A DNA stretch of 64,000 nt, taken from Terriglobus albidus. GTDB taxonomy: Bacteria; Acidobacteriota; Terriglobia; Terriglobales; Acidobacteriaceae. The notes beneath the pieces were generated by a model. The model was not told where the DNA came from, ran no database searches, and saw only the letters and a program-made list of their open reading frames with translations. Every line of letters starts with the position of its first letter. Position 1 is the first letter of the stretch. The translations under genes and the position numbers were made by a program. Location: assembly GCF_025685425.1 (NCBI RefSeq), contig NZ_JAGTAS010000058.1, forward strand, positions 868,001 to 932,000, written 5' to 3'. Positions 8,526-19,363 of this stretch are shown here, piece by piece.

Positions 8526-9304
8526 CCAACCCACTCCATGGTGCCACCATGCGGCGAGGGCAGCTTGGCTGCCGCAGCCGTATCCAGCAAGAAGAGCAGC
8601 TTACCATTTGCGGGCCGAATCAGTTGCGAGGGCAGCGTCTCCACGTCCTTCGGACCGGTCAGCACACGCGCCAGGACATCGGTTTTGGCTGCGCCCTCGA
8701 TCAGGAAAACCACCTCGCGTGCGGCGTTGATCACCGGCCACGACAACGTGATGCGCCACGTATTCTTCTGCGGCACATGATTCGCAAAAGCGATGCGGCC
8801 CATCTCATCGATCCCTTCGGTATGCGGGAACAGCGATGCGGTGTGACCATCGTCCCCCATTCCGAGCTGCACGAGATCAAAGACCGGAGTCTCCGCCCCC
8901 TCCAGCTTGAAGGTATTGCGGATCAGAGCCTCGTAACGAGACGATGCCTCCTGAGGGTCGAGCTCGCCTTCCATGCGGTAGACCTGGGAGGCCGGCAGGG
9001 GGACCTTATCCAGCAGCAGTTCCTTGGTCACGCCGTAGTTGGATTCAGGGTCCGCCGGTGGAACGCAGCGTTCATCCACCCAGTACAGATGGAGCTTGTC
9101 CCAAGGAAGAGCGCTAAGAAAGGGTTCCTGCGCGAGCAGGGCGAACATGCGTTTCGGAGTCGATCCGCCGGAGATAGCGACGCGCGCCATTCCGCGCGCC
9201 GCTACCGCCTGCTTGACTGTCGCGGCAAAGTGCTCCGCCGCCTTCTTTGCTACAGCCGCTGCATCCGGCGAGACATCCAACGTTACCAGGGTGGTACGAG
9301 ACAT
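8522..9304 (-). CDS. pgl: 6-phosphogluconolactonase
   Basis: A 260-residue protein of the glucosamine-6-phosphate isomerase/6-phosphogluconolactonase fold. VAISGGSTPKRMFALL (near residue 42) is the sugar-phosphate loop; WVDERCVPPADPESNYG and MGDDGHTASLFPHT are the typical downstream motifs. It hydrolyses the lactone made by Zwf, encoded directly upstream, to 6-phosphogluconate for Gnd. The gap to zwf is filled by a palindromic element; downstream it overlaps glk by 4 bases. Confidence 0.95.
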   Translation of the reverse strand: MSRTTLVTLDVSPDAAAVAKKAAEHFAATVKQAVAARGMARVAISGGSTPKRMFALLAQEPFLSALPWDKLHLYWVDERCVPPADPESNYGVTKELLLDKVPLPASQVYRMEGELDPQEASSRYEALIRNTFKLEGAETPVFDLVQLGMGDDGHTASLFPHTEGIDEMGRIAFANHVPQKNTWRITLSWPVINAAREVVFLIEGAAKTDVLARVLTGPKDVETLPSQLIRPANGKLLFLLDTAAAAKLPSPHGGTMEWVG

Positions 9305-9326
9305 TCAGTTCCTTCTACTCAGTGGT

Positions 9327-9442
9327 TAAAGCATTTTCACTGTTGCTGGTTATCCCGGAAGAGGAGCGCAGCGGCGTTTTCATTATGGAAAACGCCCATA
9401 GATGCAGAAGCCCGACTCTCCACCTACAGGGAAAATACTCTA
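9327..9442 (-). repeat. Stop-codon palindromic element, copy A (zwf-pgl gap)
   Basis: A 116-base element with terminal inverted repeats of the type TAGAGYATTTTCCCTGT and an inner hairpin GGCGTTTTC/GAAAACGCC. Its TAG end (9442-9440 on the minus strand) is the zwf stop codon; its other end lies 22 bases before the pgl start. Copies B, C and D are at 31997, 33773 and 40596. Relative to the stop codon, A and D lie in one orientation and B and C in the other. Confidence 0.88.
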
Positions 9443-10978
9443 GCAGCTCTTCCAGCAGCGGCCGTCGCGCGCCAGTAGCTCGTTCGAGGCTTCAGGACCC
9501 CAGCTTCCCGCCTCATAGTTCGGAAAATCCGAGACCGGAGTCGCAGCCCACTTCTCCAATAAGGGAGTAAACAATGCCCACGTTGCTTCCACACCGTCAC
9601 GGTGAGCAAACAGCGTTGCATCGCCCAGCATGGCGTCGAGCAGCAGACGCTCGTAACCGTTGGCCGTGGATTTGCCAAAAGCGTCGGCATACTTGAAGTT
9701 CATGGTCACCGGAGCGATGTTGGTCGTCGGTCCCGGAACCTTGGCGCCGAACCGCAGGCTGATACCCTCATCCGGCTGGATACGCATGGTCAGGATGTTC
9801 GGTGTGACCTGGGTACCGCAGTCGTTGGTCGTTCCCTTGAAAATATGCAGCGGCGGCTGTTTGAAGGTGATGGTCACCTCGGTCTCGCGGTTAGCCAGAC
9901 GCTTGCCGGCACGGATGTAGAACGGAACACCCGCCCAGCGCCAGTTCTCGATCTCGAGCTTCAGCGCGGCAAAGGTCTCGGTCTGCGAGTTCGGATCCAC
10001 ACGGTCTTCCTCACGATAGCCAATCACCTGCTTGCCATCGACCGTACCTGGGCCGTACTGCCCGCGAACCGTGTCCTCAAGCTTGAAAGGCTCAATCGCA
10101 CGCCATACCTTGAGCTTCTCGACACGGATCGTGGAGGCCTCAAATGAGTCAGGCGGCTCCATCGCCACGTAGCTCAGAACCTCCATCATGTGGTTCTGCA
10201 GAATGTCGCGCGATGCACCGGCCTTCTCATAGAACGGTCCACGGCCTTCAATGCCAATCGACTCCGCCGCGGTGATCTGCACATTGTCGATGTAGGTACG
10301 GTTCCACACCGGCTCGAAGATGCCATTGCCGAAGCGGAAGACGAGGATGTTCTGCACCGTCTCCTTACCGAGGTAGTGATCGATACGGAAGATCTGGTCT
10401 TCGTCCAGCACCTGGTTGACCTCATCGTTCAGCTCGCGTGCCGACTGCAGGTCATGACCGAACGGCTTTTCGATGATGACGCGTACCCAGACATCGCTCT
10501 CCGGCTTGGCCATCTTGTGCGCGCCCAAACGGTGAATGATGTCGGAGAAATACTCAGGCGCTACCGCCAGATAGAACAGGCGGTTGCCCTTGGTGCCGTA
10601 CTTCGTATCGAGATCGGAGAGAGCGGCGTTCAGGTTCTGGAACCCCTGATCGTCATCGAAGTTTGTGGTGAAGTAGTGGACGCGATCGACGAACTCCTTC
10701 AGCTTCGGATCGTTGTCATCCACACCTCCGCCCTTGAGGATGCCATCGCGCATGTCTTTCGCAAAAGTGGCCGACAGGTCGCGGCGGGCTACACCGACCA
10801 CCGCAAACTCCTGCGGCAGAAGACCTTCCTGTTCCAGGTGGAACAGCGCCGGCAGCAGCTTACGTTTGGTCAGGTCGCCCGACGCGCCAAAGATGACCAC
10901 GATGCATGGGTCAGGCTTGCGCTCGTTGCGCTGTTCATTCACGGTCGCGGGAGATACAGTTACTTCGGCAGTCGCCAT
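9440..10978 (-). CDS. zwf: Glucose-6-phosphate 1-dehydrogenase
   Basis: A 512-residue enzyme opening the oxidative pentose phosphate pathway. VVIFGASGDLTKRKLLPAL is the N-terminal dinucleotide-binding motif (about residues 27-45) and RIDHYLGKETVQN the active-site signature. Length and both motifs match the family. The cofactor is normally NADP+. The TAG stop is also the terminal triplet of palindromic element A, so the last residues (WKSC) may have been set by insertion of that element. The operon order is gnd, zwf, pgl, glk. Confidence 0.96.
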   Translation of the reverse strand: MATAEVTVSPATVNEQRNERKPDPCIVVIFGASGDLTKRKLLPALFHLEQEGLLPQEFAVVGVARRDLSATFAKDMRDGILKGGGVDDNDPKLKEFVDRVHYFTTNFDDDQGFQNLNAALSDLDTKYGTKGNRLFYLAVAPEYFSDIIHRLGAHKMAKPESDVWVRVIIEKPFGHDLQSARELNDEVNQVLDEDQIFRIDHYLGKETVQNILVFRFGNGIFEPVWNRTYIDNVQITAAESIGIEGRGPFYEKAGASRDILQNHMMEVLSYVAMEPPDSFEASTIRVEKLKVWRAIEPFKLEDTVRGQYGPGTVDGKQVIGYREEDRVDPNSQTETFAALKLEIENWRWAGVPFYIRAGKRLANRETEVTITFKQPPLHIFKGTTNDCGTQVTPNILTMRIQPDEGISLRFGAKVPGPTTNIAPVTMNFKYADAFGKSTANGYERLLLDAMLGDATLFAHRDGVEATWALFTPLLEKWAATPVSDFPNYEAGSWGPEASNELLARDGRCWKSC

Positions 10979-11019
10979 GGGCTTACACCAACTCCTTACT
11001 ACTTCAAGGCTAAACGAGG

Positions 11020-11928
11020 TTAGGACTTTTTGACGGCATGGCCGCCGAATGCATTGCGCATGATGGAGAGCGCGCGGTCCGTGTAGTTGTTGTCCTCACG
11101 GGAACGCAGGCGGCGAATCAGCGCCTCCGTAATCACCGGAGCGGAGATATTCAGATCGATCGCCTCGAAGACCGTCCAGCGCCCCTCGCCGGAGTCCGGA
11201 ACGTACGCAGCCAGGCCCTCCAGGTTCGGATTCTCCTTCAGCGCCTCTGCCGTGAGATCGAGCAGCCACGACCGGACAACCGAACCGTGACGCCAGATCT
11301 CGGAGATCTGCGCCAGATCAAGATTCAGGCTCTCCTTGGCCTTCAGAATCGCAAAACCCTCGGCGAAGGCTTGCATCATGCCGTACTCGATGCCGTTATG
11401 CACCATCTTGGTGAAATGGCCGGAACCGGTAGGTCCGACATGCCCCCAGCCCTTATCCGCGGCCGGAGCGAGCGCCTCAAAGATAGGCGAGAGATACTTC
11501 ACCGGCTCCTCATCGCCGCCGATCATCAGCGAGTAGCCTTCCTGCAGGCCCCAGACGCCGCCGGAGGTCCCCACATCGACAAACTCGAAGCCCTGCGGCT
11601 TCAGCTCATCGTGACGGCGAATTGTGTCCTTGTAGTTCGAGTTGCCACCGTCGATAAAAATGTCGCCCTGCTTCATGAGCGGCTTCAGCTTGGCAATGGT
11701 CTCATCCACCGGATCTCCGGCCGGAACCATGATCCAGATAGCACGCTTTTCGGCCGTCAGGTTCTTGACCAGATCCTCAAGTGAGTTCACGCCGACCGCT
11801 CCGGTCGCCGTCAGTTTGGCGGTTGCCTGTGGGTTAAAGTCGAATCCGACTACCTTATGGCCGGCCAGGCGAAGACGCTCCGCCATGTTGCCACCCATCT
11901 TTCCCAGACCAATGAGGCCGATTTCCAT
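11020..11928 (-). CDS. gnd: 6-phosphogluconate dehydrogenase, short (GntZ/YqeC-like) form
   Basis: A 302-residue decarboxylating dehydrogenase, the short class of about 300 residues against about 470 in E. coli Gnd. It begins MEIGLIGLGKMGGNMAERL, the Rossmann motif. FVDVGTSGGVWGLQEGYSLM and the GHFTKMVHNGIEYGMMQAF motif (catalytic Lys) follow. At the end of beta-2 it has GFDFNP; an Asp at this place usually favours NAD+, whereas NADP+ enzymes carry Asn-Arg. The cofactor is therefore inferred as NAD+. It converts 6-phosphogluconate to ribulose 5-phosphate. Confidence 0.93.
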   Translation of the reverse strand: MEIGLIGLGKMGGNMAERLRLAGHKVVGFDFNPQATAKLTATGAVGVNSLEDLVKNLTAEKRAIWIMVPAGDPVDETIAKLKPLMKQGDIFIDGGNSNYKDTIRRHDELKPQGFEFVDVGTSGGVWGLQEGYSLMIGGDEEPVKYLSPIFEALAPAADKGWGHVGPTGSGHFTKMVHNGIEYGMMQAFAEGFAILKAKESLNLDLAQISEIWRHGSVVRSWLLDLTAEALKENPNLEGLAAYVPDSGEGRWTVFEAIDLNISAPVITEALIRRLRSREDNNYTDRALSIMRNAFGGHAVKKS

Positions 11929-12250
11929 CTCGACTCCTAACGTAACTTTATTTTTATATCTTCCAATAGAACCAGTACGACGAATTGATAACTATTGAGA
12001 CGTTTTTGAATTATCCCGCGTCGCATTCATCGTTTGGTTCGATGCTCTGCGTATGCAGGACGGTTCAAGAGGTCTCTTGTGGGACCCCATCCACCGTTCC
12101 GAACAACGGCGGAGTCTGCGGCACAGTCTGTATTCCGGAGGAGGCGGGAGGTCGCAGCGGTCTTCAAAGAACCCGAACCAGCCGGAAGGCAATGCCCGTT
12201 TGCCTGTCTTGCGAGAGGGCCTCCGTTCCCGGAGGCCCTCCCTTCGTACT
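11929..12250 (-). other. Structured gap between tkt and gnd, no gene
   Basis: 322 bases without a credible protein. On the minus strand, just after the tkt stop, comes a perfect 11-bp hairpin (12240-12215), then further short stems (CCGTT/AACGG near 12110; CAAGAG/CTCTTG near 12070) and a GGTTC that could pair with a downstream GAACC. It could be a long leader or a small structured RNA (6S-like length), but no family could be recognised. Confidence 0.3.
12215..12240 (-). terminator. Hairpin after tkt (terminator or processing stem)
   Basis: GAGGGCCTCCG and CGGAGGCCCTC form an 11-bp perfect stem with a 4-base loop, 11 bases after the tkt stop. There is no T run on the minus strand, so it may stabilise or attenuate the transcript and not fully end it. 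Confidence 0.5.
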
Positions 12251-14224
<1,974 letters not shown>

Positions 14225-14327
14225 GTATTCCTCGGGCACTAGGGCAAAAGCCTTAGTGCGCTCGTGTTAGTAAGGGTTTTCGTTATTCACTTCCAGTGTA
14301 CAGGCTCCGCTGACCGCCCCTGCGTGG

Positions 14328-16751
14328 TCAGGCCACCTGCACGGTAAAGTTATAGCCGAGCCATCGATGCTGCTGCGGCCAGTAGAGGGTAAATTCGATT
14401 TGGCCTTGCTGTCCGGACTGGGTCGTAATCTCAGCGAAGAAGCCCGGATAGCCCGCCGATTTCGAGTCGGAGGTCTGACGAGTGGTCCAACCATCAATAG
14501 TCCAGATCACCTGAAATTGGTCGCGATCCACAATCCTTAGCCGTTTTCCGGCGCCGACGGTATGTACCGGACGGATGATCTTGAAGATCTCGATCTGGCA
14601 ACCACCCCTGCGCTGCTCACACGGAGCTGCATAACGCTCAGCGACACATGAGATGCGGTCGAAGACCTGACCGTCGGTGGCGGATCGCAATAATTTCAGA
14701 TACTCCGAGTGCGCCCACACCAGCGGCTGCGCGGCACCGGCAGAGCGGCCGAAGAACAACCCCTCTCCGGGGAGATCGTGGTAGTCCCAGATCTGCTCCG
14801 GCAGCATACCGCCGAAGCTGGAGAAACGTTCCAGCGCAGTAATAAACGGAGTCACATCTTTGCCCGCCGCCAGCTCATAGTGCGCACGCTCGCCGGTTAA
14901 CAAAGGCCAGGCGCGTCCCTGTCCGTAGTGCAGGAAGGGACCTCCATCCTTCTGCTGGCCGTAGCCATCATGGTTGTAACGGCGCCAGCAGGGGCCGTAG
15001 GGCGTATCGATGCGGAGTACCTTGTCAATGACTTTCAAGGAATTGATGATCAGCGGATCATCCGCGCGGCGCACACCGTAACGCACAAGTTCCAGGAAGC
15101 CGGCGTCCACAATCTCGTTGGCAGCGAAGTTGTACTGCTCCCCCGGGGTGCGATTGGCCAGGTTTAAACGGCCATCGCCGATGGATGGATTGTAGAAAGG
15201 GTCTCCGGGATGGGGAGGAACGATACGGACGTAGTGGTATCTCACATCCGGATGCAGCACACCGTTGGTCGTCGTCGTCCACTCTTCCAGATGCGACTCG
15301 ATCCAGTCGGCGTAGACCTCCAGAAACTCCGCCAGTTCCGGCGCCTTATGACCACGCGCGATATCGGCAGCGCAGATAAGGCCGCTGATCACCGCAGCCA
15401 ACGTTGATGGGGAATACCCGGCGTTCTCTTCCCAACGTTCCTGCTGGGTCACCGGAGCATAGTGCACCAGGAACGCCGCAGCATTTTCGACAAACGGAAA
15501 GACATCGAAGCCCCCCAATCCACCAAGCTTCCACAAACGCCATGCCAGGATGATGGGGAATGCGACTTCATCCAACTGAATACCGGTCCAGTACGGTGTG
15601 CCGTCGATCCAGAAGTTCTGAGGGAAGCTGCCGTCAGGCCGCTGGGAGCAGGCCAGGTACACCAGCGCCCGGCGCGCCGTATCGACGCGACCGCAGGCCA
15701 GCAGAGCGCTGGCAGACTGCACCATATCCCGCGTCCAGACCAGATGGTAACCGCCCAGGTCATCGTCCCCCTTCGACGCTCCCCAGGGAATCGAGGCGGA
15801 AGCAATGAAGGCTCCGGTATAGGTCTTATCTTCGTGCGCCAGAACAACGTTGTGGCTGATGCGCATCAGCCGGCCACCATCGGTCGATTTTCCGGCCAAA
15901 TATTCGGGAGCAGGAGCGCGGTACCACTGCTCGATAAAGCGCTTCAGGTGCGCTTCATAAGGAGTCGAGAGCGATTGCATCATTCCGGCGAGAGCAGCGT
16001 GATGACCCTCTCCCAGGGCGATGGCCAGGGTGAACTCACGGTTGCGGGCGACATCGATCTCGCCCATCAGAGCGATATTGCCATTCAATGCCTGTCCGAA
16101 CTGCCAGTCCATCCTCATGTTCTGAACCAGATCCTGGTACCCGTCTGAGGAACCGACAAAACCGCAGGAAGAACGCGTGAATCCGCAGGAAGCTCCCATC
16201 GACAGTGACGTCCCGTTCTTCCACGCAATCAGGGCACGCTGACCGGCAACTTCAATCGAACGGCCTGAGTTCCCTGCGCCACCACCTTCAATGTGAGGCG
16301 CCAGCAGGGCATAACACTTCAACCGCTGCAGCAGGTCCTCTTCACCGTCGATCTTCACGCGGACCAACACCACCGGGTGATGAGGATCGCAGAGAAACTC
16401 CTTCGTGACCCGGTATCGTCCCTGCAGATCAGTGGCGACAACCCGGACAGCAAGCGCATCCGGGTCCACATAATGGAAGTCGTATTCAAAATCACGCTTC
16501 TCTTCGTGGAAGAAGGTCTCCCCATCGGTGAACAGAAACTCCATGTCACGGATCTGCGGACGATCAATGGTGGGGTAATAAACCTCATTCAGCGTGCCGT
16601 GCGAGACAGTGAACCAGACTCTCGAAGAGGCGGCATACGCCGTACAGACAGCATCTTTTTTTGACGAAGTCCAGCGAGGTTCGAGCCCTGGCGCACCAAA
16701 GGCCATGCCATGGTCGTCCAGCCAACGATACGCAGCGGATAGAGCGTTCAT
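14328..16751 (-). CDS. GH15 glucoamylase-like glycoside hydrolase
   Basis: An 807-residue protein with an N-terminal beta-sandwich (about 1-270), beginning with the WFTVSHGTLNEVYYPTID segment typical of bacterial glucoamylases, followed by an alpha/alpha toroid with HLVWTRDMVQSASALLACGR and WEENAGYSPSTLAAVISGL, where the catalytic Glu is expected. No signal peptide is seen, so it probably acts in the cytoplasm on maltodextrin or other alpha-glucan, or on trehalose as some GH15 members do. It is first of the minus-strand sugar operon; glucose released would be used by Glk. The family is firm, the exact substrate is not. Confidence 0.9.
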   Translation of the reverse strand: MNALSAAYRWLDDHGMAFGAPGLEPRWTSSKKDAVCTAYAASSRVWFTVSHGTLNEVYYPTIDRPQIRDMEFLFTDGETFFHEEKRDFEYDFHYVDPDALAVRVVATDLQGRYRVTKEFLCDPHHPVVLVRVKIDGEEDLLQRLKCYALLAPHIEGGGAGNSGRSIEVAGQRALIAWKNGTSLSMGASCGFTRSSCGFVGSSDGYQDLVQNMRMDWQFGQALNGNIALMGEIDVARNREFTLAIALGEGHHAALAGMMQSLSTPYEAHLKRFIEQWYRAPAPEYLAGKSTDGGRLMRISHNVVLAHEDKTYTGAFIASASIPWGASKGDDDLGGYHLVWTRDMVQSASALLACGRVDTARRALVYLACSQRPDGSFPQNFWIDGTPYWTGIQLDEVAFPIILAWRLWKLGGLGGFDVFPFVENAAAFLVHYAPVTQQERWEENAGYSPSTLAAVISGLICAADIARGHKAPELAEFLEVYADWIESHLEEWTTTTNGVLHPDVRYHYVRIVPPHPGDPFYNPSIGDGRLNLANRTPGEQYNFAANEIVDAGFLELVRYGVRRADDPLIINSLKVIDKVLRIDTPYGPCWRRYNHDGYGQQKDGGPFLHYGQGRAWPLLTGERAHYELAAGKDVTPFITALERFSSFGGMLPEQIWDYHDLPGEGLFFGRSAGAAQPLVWAHSEYLKLLRSATDGQVFDRISCVAERYAAPCEQRRGGCQIEIFKIIRPVHTVGAGKRLRIVDRDQFQVIWTIDGWTTRQTSDSKSAGYPGFFAEITTQSGQQGQIEFTLYWPQQHRWLGYNFTVQVA

Positions 16752-16961
16752 TGTTACTGATTAAAAACCATCGGCAGGTGGGTAACCGCAAATGGAGGAA
16801 AAATGTCAGTCTCCTTCTATGCGAGTCGCACTATTTCTGAGTCATATTGCCGCCACCGCCTTTGACTTCGTGTGGCAGCAGACCTTTCGCTCGCTGCGAT
16901 ATCATCAGAGACCGTGACCTACTGCGCATCGCAGTGCACAATCGCCGCATCAAAGGGCGTG

Positions 16962-17213
16962 TCATCAAATTTCTGTCGGTCAGCGCCGGGAGCAGATTTT
17001 TTCGAGATCAAGGAGCGAGGAGAGAACTGTAGCTGGTCTACTAGAACGACGAGCGACAAAGAGATCGGGAAAATCTGCCCCGGCCCTTTGGGTTGCGGCG
17101 CAAATTCGCCCGTACTTCGTTGTCGCCCTCGACTGTGGAATAACCACAGCCTTCGGACTCCGCCTCGTACGAACTAATTTGCGCTCGCAACGCTGACGGC
17201 AGAAATTTGATGA
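16962..17213. repeat. 252-bp palindromic element upstream of sod (MITE-like)
   Basis: Outer arms TCATCAAATTTCTG-CGGTCAGCG (16962-16985) and its inverse (17191-17213) match over about 22 bases. Inside are two more hairpins: GCCGGGAGCAGATTTT pairing with AAAATCTGCCCCGGC near 17072-17087, and GCGCAAATT (from 17098) pairing with AATTTGCGC (ending 17184) around CTGTGG-AATAA-CCACAG. The whole could fold as a three-way, cloverleaf-like structure. No open frame is carried. It ends 44 bases before the sod start. Positions 16752-16961 show nothing else recognisable. Confidence 0.7.
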
Positions 17214-17257
17214 CTCGCCCTCACCCTGAACCGAAACGACCCGACAGGAGATCTCAC

Positions 17258-17869
17258 GTGGCCTACGAACTACCCCCTCTTCCCTACGACTACGCCGGAC
17301 TGGAGCCCCATATCGATGAGGCGACCATGAAGCTGCACCACGACAAGCATCACCAGACCTATGTGACCAACCTGAACGGTGCGATTGAGAAGCACCCGGA
17401 GCTGGGTTCGAAGTCGCCGGAAGAGCTGATCGCCGGTCTGGCCAGCGTGCCGGAGGACATCCGCACTGTCGTCCGCAACAACGGCGGCGGCCACGTCAAT
17501 CACACCATGTTCTGGGAGATCATGAAGCCGAATGGCGGCGGAGCTCCGACCGGCGCCATCGCTGACCAGATCACGAAGGACTTCGGCGACTTTGAGACCT
17601 TCAAGAAGACGTTCAATGAGACCACCGCGAAGCAGTTCGGCTCCGGCTGGGGCTTCCTGGTCTACAAGGGCGGCAAACTCGAGATCGTCACCAAGCCCAA
17701 CCAGGACTCACCGCTGACCGACGGCCTGTTTCCGATCCTGGGCAACGACGTTTGGGAACACGCTTATTACCTGAAGTACCAGAACAAGCGGCCGGACTAT
17801 CTGGCGGCCTGGTGGAACACTGTCAACTGGGACGAGGTCAACAAGCGCTTCGAGAAAGCCAAGAAGTAG
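17258..17869 (+). CDS. sodA: Superoxide dismutase, Fe/Mn family
   Basis: A 203-residue enzyme that dismutates superoxide. The start is the GTG at 17258 ([17 protein letters not shown]), 7 bases after AGGAG; the frame stays open upstream into the palindromic element, but that extension has no ribosome site and is not homologous. Metal ligands are visible: His in [12 protein letters not shown], His in [10 protein letters not shown], and [11 protein letters not shown] (Asp, His). [16 protein letters not shown] fits the Mn-type or cambialistic branch slightly better, but the metal cannot be fixed by eye. No signal peptide, so cytoplasmic. A strong terminator follows. Confidence 0.94.
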   Translation: MAYELPPLPYDYAGLEPHIDEATMKLHHDKHHQTYVTNLNGAIEKHPELGSKSPEELIAGLASVPEDIRTVVRNNGGGHVNHTMFWEIMKPNGGGAPTGAIADQITKDFGDFETFKKTFNETTAKQFGSGWGFLVYKGGKLEIVTKPNQDSPLTDGLFPILGNDVWEHAYYLKYQNKRPDYLAAWWNTVNWDEVNKRFEKAKK

Positions 17870-17870
17870 C

Positions 17871-17943
17871 GGTTGGTTGAATAGTTGAATACAAAAAGCC
17901 ACCTGTGCGGGTGGCTTTTTTGTTTGGGTTGAATGGTTGAATC
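17871..17943. repeat. TTGAATRGT units flanking a terminator
   Basis: GGTTGGTTGAATAGTTGAATA lies before the hairpin and GGTTGAATGGTTGAAT after it, the same 9-mers as at 4428-4526 but here in direct orientation on both sides. Confidence 0.6.
17893..17921 (+). terminator. Intrinsic terminator of sod
   Basis: AAAAAGCCACC and GGTGGCTTTTTT arms with a short loop and a 6-T tail, 24 bases after the sod stop. The A run on the left lets it serve the minus strand too, after the RidA-like gene's end at 17959. Confidence 0.9.
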
Positions 17944-17958
17944 GTCCGCAAACCAGAG

Positions 17959-18408
17959 TTAGATATACGCAACCAGGTCGATTTCGATCGTCGTTCCTCG
18001 CGGATTGGCAGCCACAATCGTCGTCCGTACCGGCGGTTCCTTGGGAAATCGTGCAGCGAAGATCTCATTCAGCGCAGCGTAGTCCTTGATATCGCTCAGA
18101 GCGACATTTACCTTCAGCACCTTCTCCATGGACGAGCCGGCGTTCTTCAACTCCTTCTCCAATTCATCAAAGACCCACTTCGCATCGGCATGAATCTCTC
18201 CCGGCGCAGCACTGCGTGAGCTCTTCCCGGCAAGAAACAACAGGTTCCCATACGCGACCGCGGGCGAATAAACCGCCGGCGGCGTCGATGGCGGGTTCGC
18301 GCTGAAGATCTTCTTACGCAAGGCTGCTTCCGCCTTCGCAAATGGGGCCAAGAGAGCCAGCCCGAGAGTAGATACAGAGGCAACCACAGATCTGCGATCC
18401 ATGTGCAT
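17959..18408 (-). CDS. Exported RidA-like (YjgF/UK114) protein
   Basis: A 149-residue protein: an N-terminal signal (MHMDRRSVVASVSTLGLALL, ending near AKAEA, with a twin-arginine-like RRSV) and a RidA domain. The conserved PPVRTTIVA (the Arg that binds the imine carboxylate in RidA enzymes) and TTIEIDLVAY end the chain. Cytoplasmic RidA deaminates reactive enamines/imines; an exported form may have another role. The start has AGGAG 6 bases before the ATG at 18408. Convergent with sod across the terminator. Confidence 0.85.
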   Translation of the reverse strand: MHMDRRSVVASVSTLGLALLAPFAKAEAALRKKIFSANPPSTPPAVYSPAVAYGNLLFLAGKSSRSAAPGEIHADAKWVFDELEKELKNAGSSMEKVLKVNVALSDIKDYAALNEIFAARFPKEPPVRTTIVAANPRGTTIEIDLVAYI

Positions 18409-18560
18409 GAAGTGCTCCTGATACCAGAAATTTTTCCTGAGCATATCGCGCCATAGCCTGCCTGAGGAAAAAGAGTTGAATCGTTCTTCCTAAAGCCGCC
18501 ATCCATTTAGACGACTATCGAAACGTTGAAACGATGACGGGACGATTAAAGGAGAAGGTG

Positions 18561-19307
18561 ATGGGACGTCTGGCGAATAAGGTAGCGGTGGTAACGGGAG
18601 CTTCCAAGGGTATTGGCGCGGCGATTGCAAAGGATCTCGCCAAAGAAGGCGCGACGGTTGTGGTGAACTATGCCAGCAGCCGCGAGGGCGCGGAGAAGGT
18701 CGTCAATGACATTACGAAGTCCGGCGGCAAGGCCGTAGCCATCGGCGGGCGCGTTGAGAACAAGGACGAAGTAACGAAGCTCTTCGCTGATGTGAAGCAG
18801 CAGTTCGGCCGTGTCGACGTACTGGTCAACAATGCAGGCATCTACGGCTTCGCTCCGATTGAAGCAGTTACCGCTGAAGACTTCCAGAAGCAGTACGGCA
18901 CCAACGTTCTGGGTCTGCTACAGGTAACGCAGGCAGCCGTGCCGCTCTTCCCGGCCGAAGGCGGAAGCATCGTGAATATCAGCTCGGTCGTCCGCACCGG
19001 AATTGCGAACGCGACCATCTACGCCGGAACCAAAGGCGCAGTCGATACCATCACTTACTCACTCGCCAAGGAGCTCGCACCGAAGAAAATTCGTGTGAAT
19101 GCGGTAAACCCCGGCCTGGTGGCAACCGAGGGAACAGCAGGCTTCCTGGGTACCGACATTGAAAAGGACGTGGTTGCGAAGACACCGCTCGGCCGCATCG
19201 GTCAGCCCGAAGACATCGCACCGACCGTTACCTTCTTCGCCTCCGACGATGCCCGCTGGGTAACCGGTGAGACGCTGCTCGTCTCTGGCGGCGTGCTGAA
19301 CGTCTAA
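18561..19307 (+). CDS. SDR-family oxidoreductase
   Basis: A 248-residue classical short-chain dehydrogenase. The cofactor loop TGASKGIGAAIA (about 12-23), NNAG (87-90), the catalytic Ser in NISSVV and Y-x-x-x-K (YAGTKGAV) are present, as is the C-terminal VTGETLLVSGGVLNV typical of glucose dehydrogenase/3-oxoacyl reductase-like members. NYASS after beta-2 suggests NADP(H). AAGGAG lies 7 bases before the ATG at 18561. Single gene ending at a terminator shared with tex. The substrate is unknown; the quality of the motifs makes the family certain. Confidence 0.92.
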   Translation: MGRLANKVAVVTGASKGIGAAIAKDLAKEGATVVVNYASSREGAEKVVNDITKSGGKAVAIGGRVENKDEVTKLFADVKQQFGRVDVLVNNAGIYGFAPIEAVTAEDFQKQYGTNVLGLLQVTQAAVPLFPAEGGSIVNISSVVRTGIANATIYAGTKGAVDTITYSLAKELAPKKIRVNAVNPGLVATEGTAGFLGTDIEKDVVAKTPLGRIGQPEDIAPTVTFFASDDARWVTGETLLVSGGVLNV

Positions 19308-19327
19308 GACAGGTTTCTCTCCGCAAT

Positions 19328-19363
19328 AAAAAGGCCCGGCAATTTCGCCGGGCCTAACTTTTT
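19328..19363. terminator. Two-way terminator between the SDR gene and tex
   Basis: GGCCCGGC-AATTTC-GCCGGGCC stem with AAAAA on the left and TAACTTTTT on the right, so it works for both convergent genes. The tex stop codon lies in its right flank. Confidence 0.85.

Noticed and set aside
17207-17257. An N-terminal extension of superoxide dismutase
   Set aside because: The frame is open, but the extension lies at the edge of the palindromic element, has no ribosome site and does not resemble the family; GTG 17258 has AGGAG.
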